Shown here: positions 1 through 10,068 of the stretch, piece by piece
Numbering within the stretch: the stretch's first letter is position 1
Layout of the letters: each line of letters opens with the position of its first letter
Assembly (NCBI RefSeq): GCF_003594875.1
Contig: NZ_QZEY01000006.1
Coordinates: forward strand, 186,001-250,000
Direction of reading: 5' to 3'
From: Bailinhaonella thermotolerans
Lineage (GTDB): Bacteria; Actinomycetota; Actinomycetes; Streptosporangiales; Streptosporangiaceae
DNA: 64,000 bases
Notes under the pieces: generated by a model
What the model saw: the letters and a program-made list of their open reading frames with translations, nothing else
Told to the model about the DNA's origin: nothing
Database searches by the model: none
Position numbers and translations under genes: made by a program

Positions 1-1
1 C

Positions 2-604
2 ATCACCTGGACGTCCGCCTCCGACCACCTGGACGGCTTCCGCCGGGGCGAGCACTTCCCCGCCTTCTTCGCCGAGATCAAGCCCTACGTGACGGCCATC
101 GAGGAGATGCGCCACTACGAGCCGACCGGGGTGCGCGGCACGGGCGGCGCGGTGCCCACCCTGTACGCCTGGGCCGGCGGCGCCGAGGCGTTCGAGCGCC
201 TGACGGAGATCTTCTACCGCCGCGTCCTGGCCGACGACCTCCTGGAACCCCTCTTCCGCCACATGGACCCCGAGCACCCGCGCCACGTCGCCCACTGGCT
301 GGCCGAGGTCTTCGGCGGGCCCGCCCGCTACACCGACGAGCACGGCGGCTACCCCCACATGCTCTCCAAGCACCTGGGCAAGGGGATCACCGAGGCGCAG
401 CGCCGCCGCTGGGTCGCACTCCTCCACGACGCGGCCGACGACGCGGGCCTCCCGACGGACCCCGAGTTCCGCGCCGCGTTCGCGAGCTACCTCGAATGGG
501 GCACCCGCCTGGCCCTGGCCAACTCCCAGCCCGGCGCCACCCCGCCCCGCAAGGCCCCCGTCCCCCGCTGGGGCTGGGGCGTCGCCCCGCCCTACCAGGG
601 CTGA
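2..604 (+). CDS. Group II truncated haemoglobin with N-terminal extra domain (5' end outside window)
   Basis: The frame is open from the window edge, so the N-terminus is missing. Residues from about nt 161 onward form a truncated haemoglobin of group II (trHbO-like): a B10 tyrosine in IFYRRV, a proximal histidine in SKHLG (codon 371-373) and the hallmark G8 tryptophan in RRWVALL, ending with the typical PVPRWGWGVAPPY tail. Such proteins bind O2 or NO in the cytoplasm and are linked to redox or nitrosative chemistry. The preceding ~45 residues (TWTSASDHLDGFRRG onward to EEMRHYEPTG) are not globin and look like the end of a small ferredoxin-like/ABM-type domain; this part is inference. A GTG at 89 would give a globin with a short leader, but the coding character continues upstream without a break, so I favour a fusion. 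Confidence 0.8.
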   Translation: MTWTSASDHLDGFRRGEHFPAFFAEIKPYVTAIEEMRHYEPTGVRGTGGAVPTLYAWAGGAEAFERLTEIFYRRVLADDLLEPLFRHMDPEHPRHVAHWLAEVFGGPARYTDEHGGYPHMLSKHLGKGITEAQRRRWVALLHDAADDAGLPTDPEFRAAFASYLEWGTRLALANSQPGATPPRKAPVPRWGWGVAPPYQG

Positions 605-969
605 CCCGGTCACCGTACGGCGGGCGAGCCCCCGGCCCGAGGCATGCGCCCCGCCGCACCGGGGCGGACGCCTCTCGCCGTACCCGGGGCGGACGCCTCG
701 CCGTACAGCCTGCGCGGGCGTCTCGCCGTACAGCGGGCGGGCGTCTCGCCGCGAGCCGGCGCCCCTCCGGACGTACGGCGGCCGCTTCCGGCACGCGCTC
801 CGCCCGCCGTACGGCAGGCCGCCCGTCCCCCGGCGCGGGCGCTCGCGGCGAGGCGGACCCCACCCTTCGCGCAAGAGGCTCAGTGCCCGCCGTACAGAGG
901 GGCGGGGAATGGGCGGGGATGTCGTCGATGGGGTGGTTTCCCGGGAAAGTGGTGTGATCTTCTTTCCCC
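605..969. repeat. Intergenic gap with about four degenerate ~25-bp repeats
   Basis: This 365-bp gap holds no convincing gene. At 659-757 about four imperfect copies of a 24-25 bp unit share GGGCGGACGCCTCGCCGTAC or a close variant. The same gap carries a perfect GCCGTACGGC decamer at 806-815 and related GTACGG cores at 613-620 and 772-778, the first just after the globin stop codon. It belongs to the palindromic GTACGG element family seen at many gene ends in the window. Open frames through it have repeat-driven composition and are not credible proteins. Confidence 0.7.
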
Positions 970-2397
970 ATGACGGATCCATTGGAGGAGCGGCGGCTCG
1001 CGGGTGAGGCCGTGCGGGTCGTGGCGGACGCGGCGGGGCCGTACCTGGAGTCGCTGGCCACCCGGCCGGTCAACGACGCGGAGGCGGCGGGGCTGATCGA
1101 CGGGCTGGGCGGGCCGTTGCCGGAGAAGGGCGACGGGACGATGGAGAGCGTCCGGCGGCTGGTGTCCATCGGCACGGCGGCCGCGACGCATTCGAGCGGG
1201 CCCCGGTTCTTCCACTTCGTGGTGGGCGGGACCACTCCGGCGGCGCTGGCCGGGGACTGGCTGACGTCCCTGCTCGACCAGAACCCGGGGAACTGGATCG
1301 CCTCCCCGCTGGCGACGACGGCCGAGACCGTGGCGCTGGGCTGGCTCAAGGAGTTGTTCGGCCTGCCGGAGTCGCACGGGGCGGTGCTCACGCCGAGCGC
1401 CACGTTCGCCAACTTCACCGGCCTGGCCTGCGCGCGCCACTGGTGGGCCGAGCGGCACGGTGTGGACGTGACGGCCGACGGGCTGGCGGGGCTGCCGCCG
1501 ATGCCGGTGCTGTCCAGCGGGTACGTGCACGTGAGCAGCCGGAAGGCGCTCCAGATGCTGGGCCTGGGCCGGGACACCGTACGGCGGTTCGCCCGAGACG
1601 ACTCCGGGCGGGTGGACCTGGCGGCGATGGAGCGGGCGCTGGCCGAGCTGGACGCCCCCGCCGTGATCATCGCCAACGCGGGCGAGGTGAACACCGGGGA
1701 CTTCGACCCGATCGACGCGATGGCCGACCTGGCCGAGCGGTACGGGGCCTGGCTGCACGTGGACGGCGCGTTCGGCCTGTTCGCGGCCGTGTCCCCGCGT
1801 ACGGCGCACCTGCTGCGCGGGGTGGCGCGGGCGGACTCGGTGATCGGCGACGGGCACAAGTGGCTCAACGTGCCGTACGAGAGCGGGTTCGCGTTCGTGC
1901 GCGACGTGACGCGGATGGGCCGGGCGTTCGGCGCGTGGGACGCCCCCTACCTGCCCGGCGCGGGCGACGACCACCTCAACTACGCCTTCCTCGGGCCGGA
2001 GTCCTCGCGGCGGGCGCGCGCCTTCCCCATCTGGGCGGCGCTCCGGGCGTACGGCCGCGAAGGGCACCGCGCGATGGTCGAACGCCACCTCGACCTCGCC
2101 CAGCGCCTCGGCCGCCTCGTCGAGGAGGCCCCCGACCTGGAGCTCCTCGCCCCGGTCCGGCTCAACATCGCCTGCTTCCGCTACCACCCGCCCGGCGTCC
2201 CCGAAGACCGCCTCAACGACCTGAACAGCCGGCTCGGCGCCGCCCTCCTGGCCGACGGCCGCGTCTACGCCGGCACCACCGTCTACCGGGGCAAGACCGC
2301 CCTCCGCCCCGCCATCGTCAACTGGAGCACCACAGAGGCCGACATAGACCTCCTGATCAAAGTCATCCAAGACCTGACCCCCACCCTCACCCCCTAA
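970..2397 (+). CDS. PLP-dependent group II decarboxylase / aspartate aminotransferase-fold protein
   Basis: A 475-residue PLP enzyme of the group II (aromatic-L-amino-acid/glutamate-type) decarboxylase family. HFVVGGTTPAALAGDWLTS and the NWIASPLATTAE region match the cofactor and substrate channel of this family. HVDGAFGLFA supplies the aspartate that contacts the pyridine nitrogen, and DGHKWLNVPYE supplies the Schiff-base lysine (K297). It should be cytoplasmic; family members decarboxylate or transaminate amino acids, and the substrate cannot be read from sequence. The ATG has no clear ribosome site, so the mRNA may be leaderless; a GTG near 1010 behind TTGGAGGAG is an alternative that would lose only a few residues. 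It appears monocistronic, with repeat-bearing gaps on both sides. Confidence 0.85.
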   Translation: MTDPLEERRLAGEAVRVVADAAGPYLESLATRPVNDAEAAGLIDGLGGPLPEKGDGTMESVRRLVSIGTAAATHSSGPRFFHFVVGGTTPAALAGDWLTSLLDQNPGNWIASPLATTAETVALGWLKELFGLPESHGAVLTPSATFANFTGLACARHWWAERHGVDVTADGLAGLPPMPVLSSGYVHVSSRKALQMLGLGRDTVRRFARDDSGRVDLAAMERALAELDAPAVIIANAGEVNTGDFDPIDAMADLAERYGAWLHVDGAFGLFAAVSPRTAHLLRGVARADSVIGDGHKWLNVPYESGFAFVRDVTRMGRAFGAWDAPYLPGAGDDHLNYAFLGPESSRRARAFPIWAALRAYGREGHRAMVERHLDLAQRLGRLVEEAPDLELLAPVRLNIACFRYHPPGVPEDRLNDLNSRLGAALLADGRVYAGTTVYRGKTALRPAIVNWSTTEADIDLLIKVIQDLTPTLTP

Positions 2398-2554
2398 CCC
2401 CTCAACTCCACCATCCCCGCCCTTCGCTCATCGCGTCCCCGCCCTAGTCCCTCGCCCACCCCCGGCCCACCGCCCCCGCTCATCGCTCCGCGCCCACGCT
2501 CACGTTCCCCACTCCCCGCTCGGCCCTCCCCGCCCGACTTCGCCGGCCTCCCCT

Positions 2555-2613
2555 TCGCCGTGATCATGCAGTTTTAATCACACCCCGTGCGCAAAAGTGC
2601 ATGATCACGGCGA
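2555..2613. repeat. Long inverted repeat (hairpin family, copy 1) in the 2398-2742 gap
   Basis: The arms TCGCCGTGATCATGCA (2555-2570) and its exact reverse complement (2598-2613) form a 16-bp perfect stem around a 27-nt loop, and the loop can add a TTTT/AAAA pairing. No U-run follows, so it is not a classic intrinsic terminator. Near-identical hairpins lie at 38581-38645 and, with CCTGCG replacing CATGC, at 48560-48675, so this is an interspersed element rather than a gene-specific signal. The rest of the 345-bp gap is C-rich sequence up to 2550 and, after the hairpin, the G-tract at 2631-2660. Confidence 0.8.
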
Positions 2614-2630
2614 GGAGGGGCTCGGAGGCT

Positions 2631-2660
2631 GGGGGGTGGGGGTGGGGGTGGGGGTGGGGG
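2631..2660 (+). other. Candidate G-quadruplex (five G-runs with single-T loops)
   Basis: The + strand reads G6-T-G5-T-G5-T-G5-T-G5. Four G-runs with one-base loops is the pattern expected to form the most stable parallel quadruplexes, and here there are five. It starts 18 bases after the hairpin at 2555-2613 and lies about 80 bp upstream of the DUF6125 start codon, so it may sit in that gene's promoter or leader. Formation and function are inference. Confidence 0.6.
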
Positions 2661-2742
2661 CGGCCGGGCGTTGGGCTTGGTGGGCTAGCGCTTGGTTGGT
2701 TGGTCGGGTCATTATCGGGGGGTCTCGTAGGGAGGAGTCGCT

Positions 2743-3456
2743 GTGGGTGAGGACGCTGGGCCGGGCGGGGGCGGCGGGCGGCAGGATTATTCGGGGGCGT
2801 TCGATCCGGACTTCCGGTATGAGGATCTGTCGAAGGAGGCGCTGGTCCGGCTGGTGCGGGAGTACGCCCTGATCGTGCATCTGCTGGACAGGTCGGTGTT
2901 CGCGGCGATCGGGATGCGGTACGGCCAGCAGGCGGTCGAGGAGATCGCCATCGACGAGTGGCGCGGGGCGAGCCCGATCTACGGGGAGCGGCTGCGGCGG
3001 ATCCTCAACATCGAGGGCGACGACTGCGCGGCGATCTTCAAGGTGCTCCAGGTCGACCCCGGCTTCCCGCACCACTACATGGACGTGCGCTACGAGGTCG
3101 TGGACGAGAAGCACGGGTACTTCGAGCTGAAGTCGTGCGGGGCGCTGCTCGACGTCGAGCCGTGGGGCGAGCGCGCCGTACGCGGGATGTGTCACACGAT
3201 CGAGGACGGCACGTTCGACGTGACCGCGCAGGCGATCAACCCGAAGGCGCGCATCCGGGCGGTGCACCGGCCGCCGCGCGACCCGGCCGGCCGCGTGCCG
3301 CACTGCCGGTGGGAGCTGACCATCGACGACGACACCGAGGTCCTGCCCGAGGCCGACATCACCCGCCTGACCAGGGGGACCACCGCCGCACGCGCCGTCT
3401 TCCCGCCGATGCGCGACGGCACCCCGCACATCCCGGAGCCGCCGTCCGCCGGATGA
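2743..3456 (+). CDS. DUF6125 family protein
   Basis: A 237-residue soluble protein of unknown function that resembles the DUF6125 family by its central signature: RILNIEGDDCAAIFKVLQVDPGF is followed by a YEVVDEKHGYFELKSCG stretch and the conserved QAINPKARIRAV. I see no membrane segment or signal peptide. The GTG start has GGGAGGAG at a good distance. It precedes the TetR/P450 operon by 76 bp on the same strand. A strong promoter lies between them, so it is probably a separate unit, although related proteins are sometimes found beside lipid or steroid oxidation genes; that link is recollection only. Confidence 0.7.
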   Translation: MGEDAGPGGGGGRQDYSGAFDPDFRYEDLSKEALVRLVREYALIVHLLDRSVFAAIGMRYGQQAVEEIAIDEWRGASPIYGERLRRILNIEGDDCAAIFKVLQVDPGFPHHYMDVRYEVVDEKHGYFELKSCGALLDVEPWGERAVRGMCHTIEDGTFDVTAQAINPKARIRAVHRPPRDPAGRVPHCRWELTIDDDTEVLPEADITRLTRGTTAARAVFPPMRDGTPHIPEPPSAG

Positions 3457-3471
3457 ATCCCGCTTTGGGCC

Positions 3472-3504
3472 TTGTCAGTCCTCACTTACCGGACTACTTT
3501 CCGG
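3472..3504 (+). promoter_or_regulatory. Promoter with overlapping TetR-type operator
   Basis: A -35 hexamer TTGTCA (3472-3477) and a -10 hexamer TACTTT (3495-3500) are separated by 17 bp, an excellent housekeeping-type promoter for this GC-rich DNA. The inverted repeat CCGGA-N6-TCCGG (3489-3504) covers the -10, the expected place for a repressor site. A further TCACT/AGTGA pair brackets the region. The first gene downstream is the TetR regulator at 3533, so autorepression of the whole P450 operon is the simple reading. Confidence 0.65.
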
Positions 3505-3532
3505 ACAGGTGTCCAGTGAGGGAGCGCAGCCC

Positions 3533-4168
3533 ATGCCCGAACCCCTTCTCGGTACGGCGGAGCCGGGCGGCGTCCCGGGCGCGGCGCGCGAGGCCGTACC
3601 GGAGGAGGCTCCCCGGCGGCGGCTGACCGGGCGGCAGGCGGCCACGGTGGGGAGCCTGGTCGAGGCGGCCGTGGCGGAGCTGCGGGAGCACGGGTACGAC
3701 GGGCTCACCGTGCGGAACGTCGCCCGGCGCGCGGGGGTCGCGCCCGCCACCGCGTACACCTACTTCGGCTCGAAGGACCACCTGGTCACCGAGGTGTTCT
3801 GGCGCCGGTTGCGCGCGCTCCCCGACCCCGCGCCGGGCCCCGGCGACTCCCTGGCCGCCCGGGCCGTGGCCGCGCTGCGGGACGTGGTGCTGCTGGTCGC
3901 CGACGAGCCCGCGCTCGCCCGGGCCTGCACCGCGGCGATGCTCACGAGCGAGCCCGACGTGCGCCACCTGCGCGAGCGCATCGGCGGCTGGATCCACCGC
4001 CGGCTGGCCCACGCGCTCGGGCCCGCCGCCGCGCCCGGGGTGCTGGGCGCGCTGGAGCTGGCGTACACCGGCGCGATGGTGCAGGCGGGCATGGGCCACC
4101 TCACCTACGAACGCATGGCCGACCGGCTGACCGAGGCCGCCGAGCTGATCTGCGGAGGCACCGCGTGA
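3533..4168 (+). CDS. TetR family regulator of the P450 operon
   Basis: A 211-residue repressor-type protein. An N-terminal tetR helix-turn-helix (ELREHGYDGLTVRNVARRAG then the YTYFGSKDHLV wing region) is followed by a variable alpha-helical ligand-binding domain rich in alanine. I choose the ATG at 3533 because GAGGGAG lies just upstream; a GTG at 3509 would add eight residues that contain that ribosome site. It overlaps the P450 start by four bases (GTGA), so it is translationally coupled to the genes it probably controls. The corresponding gene in the M. tuberculosis cyp51 locus, as I recall it, is Rv0767c. Confidence 0.85.
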   Translation: MPEPLLGTAEPGGVPGAAREAVPEEAPRRRLTGRQAATVGSLVEAAVAELREHGYDGLTVRNVARRAGVAPATAYTYFGSKDHLVTEVFWRRLRALPDPAPGPGDSLAARAVAALRDVVLLVADEPALARACTAAMLTSEPDVRHLRERIGGWIHRRLAHALGPAAAPGVLGALELAYTGAMVQAGMGHLTYERMADRLTEAAELICGGTA

Positions 4169-5343
4169 GGTTGCGTTACAGCCCGTTCGACTACGCCGTC
4201 CACGAGGACCCGTACCCGATCTACGCCCGCCTCCGCGAGGAGGCCCCGCTCTACCGCGACGAGGAGCTGGGCTTCTGGGCGTTGTCGCGCCACGCCGACG
4301 TGGTGGCGGCGTTCCGCGACTCCGAGACGTACTCCAGCGCCAACGGCGTCTCCCTGGAGCCGACCGCGTGGGGCCCGCACGCCCACCGGACCATGTCCTT
4401 CCTGGCCATGGACCACCCCCGGCACACCCGCATGCGCGCCCTGGTCAGCCGCGGTTTCACCGTACGGCGGGTGCGCGATCTGGAGCCGCGGATCCGCGAG
4501 CTGACGCTGCGGCACCTGGAACCGGCACTGGAGAAGGGGTCCTTCGACCTGATCGCCGACTTCGCCGGGAAGCTCCCGATGGACGTGATCTGCGAGCTGA
4601 TGGGCGTTCCCGGGGCCGACCGCGACGAGCTGCGCGCCCTGGCCGACGTGGTCGTGCACCGCGAGGAGGGACTCAACGACGTGCCCCCGGCCGGCATGGA
4701 GGCGTCGCTGCGCCTGGTGGCGTACTTCGAGGAGCTCATCGCCGAACGCCGCCGCGTCCCCCGCGACGACCTGACGAGCGCGCTCCTGCGGGCCGAGATC
4801 GACGGCGACCGCCTGACGGATCGCGACGTCATCGCCTTCCTCTTCCTCATGGTCGTCGCGGGCAACGAGACCACGACCAAGCTCCTGGGAAACGCCTGGT
4901 ACTGGGCGTGGCGCAACCCGGACCAGCGGGCGGCGGCGTTCGCCGGCGCGATCGACCCGTGGATCGAGGAGACCCTGCGCTACGACACCTCCTCCCAGTC
5001 CATCGCCCGCACCCCCACGCGCGACCTGGAGCTGTACGGCTCCCGCGTGCCCGCGGGCGAGCCGATGGTCCTCATCGTGGGCTCGGCCAACCGCGACCCC
5101 CGGGTCTTCCCCGACCCCGACCGCTACGACCTGACCCGCGACACCTCGCAACTGGTGAGCTTCGGCAGCGGCCGCCACTTCTGCCTGGGCGCCTCCCTGG
5201 CCCGGCTGGAGGCCCGCGTCGCCCTCACCGAACTGGTCCGCCGCGTCAGGACGTACGACATCGACCCCGAGGGCGCCCGCCGAGTCCACTCGGCCAACGT
5301 CCGCGGCTTCGCCACCCTCCCCACCACCGTCAAGGTCCCCTGA
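4165..5343 (+). CDS. Cytochrome P450 (CYP123-like position in cyp51 operon)
   Basis: A 392-residue soluble bacterial P450 monooxygenase. The I-helix carries VVAGNETTTKLLGN, with Asn-Glu-Thr where many family members have Asp-Thr. The ExxR motif is EETLR, and the heme loop FGSGRHFCLGASLAR has its thiolate cysteine at C340. HPRHTRMRALVSRGFT is the usual C-helix heme-propionate region. The start GTG overlaps the TetR stop. It sits where M. tuberculosis has cyp123, beside an SDR and cyp51; the substrate is unknown but is probably a lipid or terpenoid handled by the same pathway. Electrons could come from the ferredoxin domain fused to the next P450. Confidence 0.9.
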   Translation: MRLRYSPFDYAVHEDPYPIYARLREEAPLYRDEELGFWALSRHADVVAAFRDSETYSSANGVSLEPTAWGPHAHRTMSFLAMDHPRHTRMRALVSRGFTVRRVRDLEPRIRELTLRHLEPALEKGSFDLIADFAGKLPMDVICELMGVPGADRDELRALADVVVHREEGLNDVPPAGMEASLRLVAYFEELIAERRRVPRDDLTSALLRAEIDGDRLTDRDVIAFLFLMVVAGNETTTKLLGNAWYWAWRNPDQRAAAFAGAIDPWIEETLRYDTSSQSIARTPTRDLELYGSRVPAGEPMVLIVGSANRDPRVFPDPDRYDLTRDTSQLVSFGSGRHFCLGASLARLEARVALTELVRRVRTYDIDPEGARRVHSANVRGFATLPTTVKVP

Positions 5344-5390
5344 TGCCCAGATCCGCCATCAGCGCGTACGGCCCGGCGCCCTCCCTCCCC

Positions 5391-5482
5391 GCGCCCGTGA
5401 CCCTGCAATGCCGCCCCGCCCCCGGCCCCACCCGAGGCCCCGGCCGGTGTCCACCCGGGGGCGGAATCGCAAGATCACGAGA
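5391..5482. repeat. Degenerate inverted repeat related to the GTGATC hairpin family
   Basis: The left part CGTGACCCTGCA (about 5395-5406) and the right part TCGCAAGATCACGAG (5467-5481) are imperfect reverse complements, with 14 of 20 positions matching across the wider arms. The right arm closely resembles the arm of the third clear copy (CGCAGGATCACGGCG, 48661-48675). I read it as a decayed member of that family. The surrounding 289-bp gap after the P450 also has a CGTACGGC core at 5366 and otherwise shows only C/G-rich sequence. Confidence 0.45.
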
Positions 5483-5632
5483 AGGGCCGGCGGGCCGAGG
5501 GGCGGGCCCGATCGCGGGCGGACGAGTGGGCGGAGGCGCGCAAGGGGGCGTGCGGGGGTCCCGGCCTGCGGGCGCTCGGGGGCGGTCTGTGGGTGTGGGG
5601 GTTCTGGAGGGGCTGCGAAGGAGGGCGGCGTG

Positions 5633-8072
<2,440 letters not shown>

Positions 8073-8621
8073 ATGCCCGCCTACCCCCGTGAAGAGCTGG
8101 AGGAGATGGTCGAGCGCTGGCTCGCCGCCAACCGCGAGTGCGAGGCGCGCGGCGACTGGCGGCCGCTGGCCGATCTCTACACCGAGGACGCCACCTACGG
8201 CTGGAACCTCGGGCCGCGCGACGAGTTCATGGCCGTCGGCCGCGAGGAGATCCGCGACGTCGCGCTGGGCCTGGAGATGGGCGGCCTGGACGGCTGGAGC
8301 TACCCGTACCAGCGGATCCTGATCGACGACCGGCAGGGCGAGGTGGTCGGCTTCTGGAAGCAGGTGGCCGACGCCAAGCGCCCCGACGGCTCGCCGTACG
8401 AGGTGCCGGGCATCGGCGGGAGCTGGTTCCGGTACGGCGGGGGCGGCAGGTGGTCGTGGCAGCGCGACTTCTTCGACGTGGGCAACGCGACCGCGCTGTT
8501 CGTGGAGATGATGGAGGCAGGGACGCTCAGCGACGGCATGAGGCGGCGGATGGACCGGCTGGCCACGCGTCCGCCCGGCTGGTACCGGATCGGCCGCGCC
8601 CCGGCCGGGTTGTGGGACTGA
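8073..8621 (+). CDS. NTF2/SnoaL-like protein of the cyp51 operon
   Basis: A 182-residue protein starting on the base after the CYP51 stop codon. An initial helix (EELEEMVERWLAANRECEARGDWRPLADLYTEDATYGWNLGP) followed by alternating strands with VVGFWKQVADA and GIGGSWFRYGGGGRWSWQRDFFD is the cone-shaped NTF2/SnoaL-like fold used by small cyclases, hydratases and isomerases. I cannot assign catalytic residues with confidence. As I recall, the M. tuberculosis locus has a hypothetical protein of almost the same length (Rv0762c) beside cyp51 and its ferredoxin, so this partner appears conserved. It may act on the P450 product or bind it. Confidence 0.7.
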   Translation: MPAYPREELEEMVERWLAANRECEARGDWRPLADLYTEDATYGWNLGPRDEFMAVGREEIRDVALGLEMGGLDGWSYPYQRILIDDRQGEVVGFWKQVADAKRPDGSPYEVPGIGGSWFRYGGGGRWSWQRDFFDVGNATALFVEMMEAGTLSDGMRRRMDRLATRPPGWYRIGRAPAGLWD

Positions 8622-8624
8622 CCC

Positions 8625-10058
8625 GTGCTGATCGACGGGAAGATCCGCCCGGGCGAGTCGGTCTTCGACTCGATCGACCCGGCGACCGAGGAGGTGGCCG
8701 CGACCGTCGCGGACGGCACCGCCGCCGACATGGACGCGGCGATCGCGGCGGCGCGGCGCGCGTTCGACGAGGGGACCTGGGCGGCCGACCTGGACCTGCG
8801 GGTGCGCTGCCTGCGGCAGTTGCGCGACGCCCTGCGGCGCAACGCGGCCGAGCTGCGGGAGCGGACGGTGGCGGAGGTGGGCTGCCCGGTGCTGCTCACG
8901 CGCGGGCCGCAGTTCGACACGCCCGTGGCGGACCTGGGCTGGTTCGCGGACCTGGCCGAGGCGTACGCCTGGCGGACCGACCTCGGGGAGGCCGCGCCGA
9001 TGGGCATGCGCAGCCGACGGTGGGTGCTGAAGGAGCCGGCCGGGGTGGTCGGGGCGATCACGCCGTGGAACTTCCCCCACCAGATCAACCTGGCCAAGCT
9101 GGGCCCGGCGCTGGCCGCGGGGAACACGGTCGTGCTCAAGCCCGCGCCGGACACGCCGTGGTGCGGGGCGGCGGTAGGAAGGATCATCGCCGAGGAGACA
9201 GAGATCCCACCCGGGGTGGTAAACATCGTCACCTCCTCCTCGCATGAGCTGGGCGCGCGGCTCGCCGCCGACCCCCGGGTGGACCTGGTGTCGTTCACCG
9301 GATCCACGGCGACCGGGCGGGCGGTCATGGCCTCCGCCGCCGCCACGATCAAGCGGGTCTTCCTGGAGCTGGGCGGCAAGTCCGCGTTCGTCGTGCTCGA
9401 CGACGCCGACCTGGCCGCGGCCTGCGCGACGGCGGCCTTCGCGGTCTGCGCGCACGCCGGGCAGGGCTGCGCGATCACCACCCGGCTGCTCGTGCCGCGC
9501 GCCCGGTACGCCGAGGCGGTCGAGGCGACGGCCGAGACGATGCGGGCGATCGGCGTGGGCGACCCCCGGGACCGGGGCACGATCTGCGGGCCGCTGATCT
9601 CGGCCCGGCAGCGGGACCGGGTGGAGGGGTACCTCCGGCTCGCCCGCGAGGAGGGCGGCGGCTTCGCCTGCGGGGGACGCCGCCCGCCGGATCGCGACCG
9701 GGGCTTCTGGATCGAGCCGACGCTGATCACCGGGCTGCCCAACGAGGCGCGGGTCGCCCAGGAGGAGATCTTCGGCCCGGTCCTCGTGGCGATCCCGCAC
9801 GACGGCGACGACGACGCCGTGCGGCTGGCCAACGCCTCGCCGTACGGGCTCTCGGGGGCGGTGCACTCCGAGGACCCGGAGCGGGCCTGGGCGGTCGCGC
9901 GGCGGCTGCGGACCGGCACGGTCAGCGTGAACGGCGGCCAGTGGTACGGCGGGGACGCCCCGTTCGGCGGCTACAAGCAGTCGGGCGTCGGGCGCGAGAT
10001 GGGCGTGGCCGGGTTCGAGGAGTACCTGGAGACCAAGACGGTGGCGGAACCCGCCTGA
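8625..10058 (+). CDS. Aldehyde dehydrogenase
   Basis: A full-length 477-residue NAD(P)-dependent aldehyde dehydrogenase. It has the cofactor motifs ITPWNFPHQINLAKLGPALAAGN and VSFTGSTATGR, catalytic glutamate E248 in LELGGKS, nucleophile C282 in GQGCAI, and EEIFGPVL and PFGGYKQSGVGREMG near the C-terminus. It oxidises an aldehyde to an acid in the cytoplasm. The GTG start lies three bases after the preceding stop. Its place in the operon equals Rv0768 (aldA). Here it is codirectional with cyp51, whereas in M. tuberculosis that half of the cluster is divergent. It probably oxidises an aldehyde formed by the P450/SDR steps. Confidence 0.92.
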   Translation: MLIDGKIRPGESVFDSIDPATEEVAATVADGTAADMDAAIAAARRAFDEGTWAADLDLRVRCLRQLRDALRRNAAELRERTVAEVGCPVLLTRGPQFDTPVADLGWFADLAEAYAWRTDLGEAAPMGMRSRRWVLKEPAGVVGAITPWNFPHQINLAKLGPALAAGNTVVLKPAPDTPWCGAAVGRIIAEETEIPPGVVNIVTSSSHELGARLAADPRVDLVSFTGSTATGRAVMASAAATIKRVFLELGGKSAFVVLDDADLAAACATAAFAVCAHAGQGCAITTRLLVPRARYAEAVEATAETMRAIGVGDPRDRGTICGPLISARQRDRVEGYLRLAREEGGGFACGGRRPPDRDRGFWIEPTLITGLPNEARVAQEEIFGPVLVAIPHDGDDDAVRLANASPYGLSGAVHSEDPERAWAVARRLRTGTVSVNGGQWYGGDAPFGGYKQSGVGREMGVAGFEEYLETKTVAEPA

Positions 10059-10068
10059 GAGGTGTGCG

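Noticed and set aside
3509-3532. Upstream GTG start for the TetR gene
   Set aside because: The added codons contain the ribosome binding site for ATG 3533 and lie next to the promoter.
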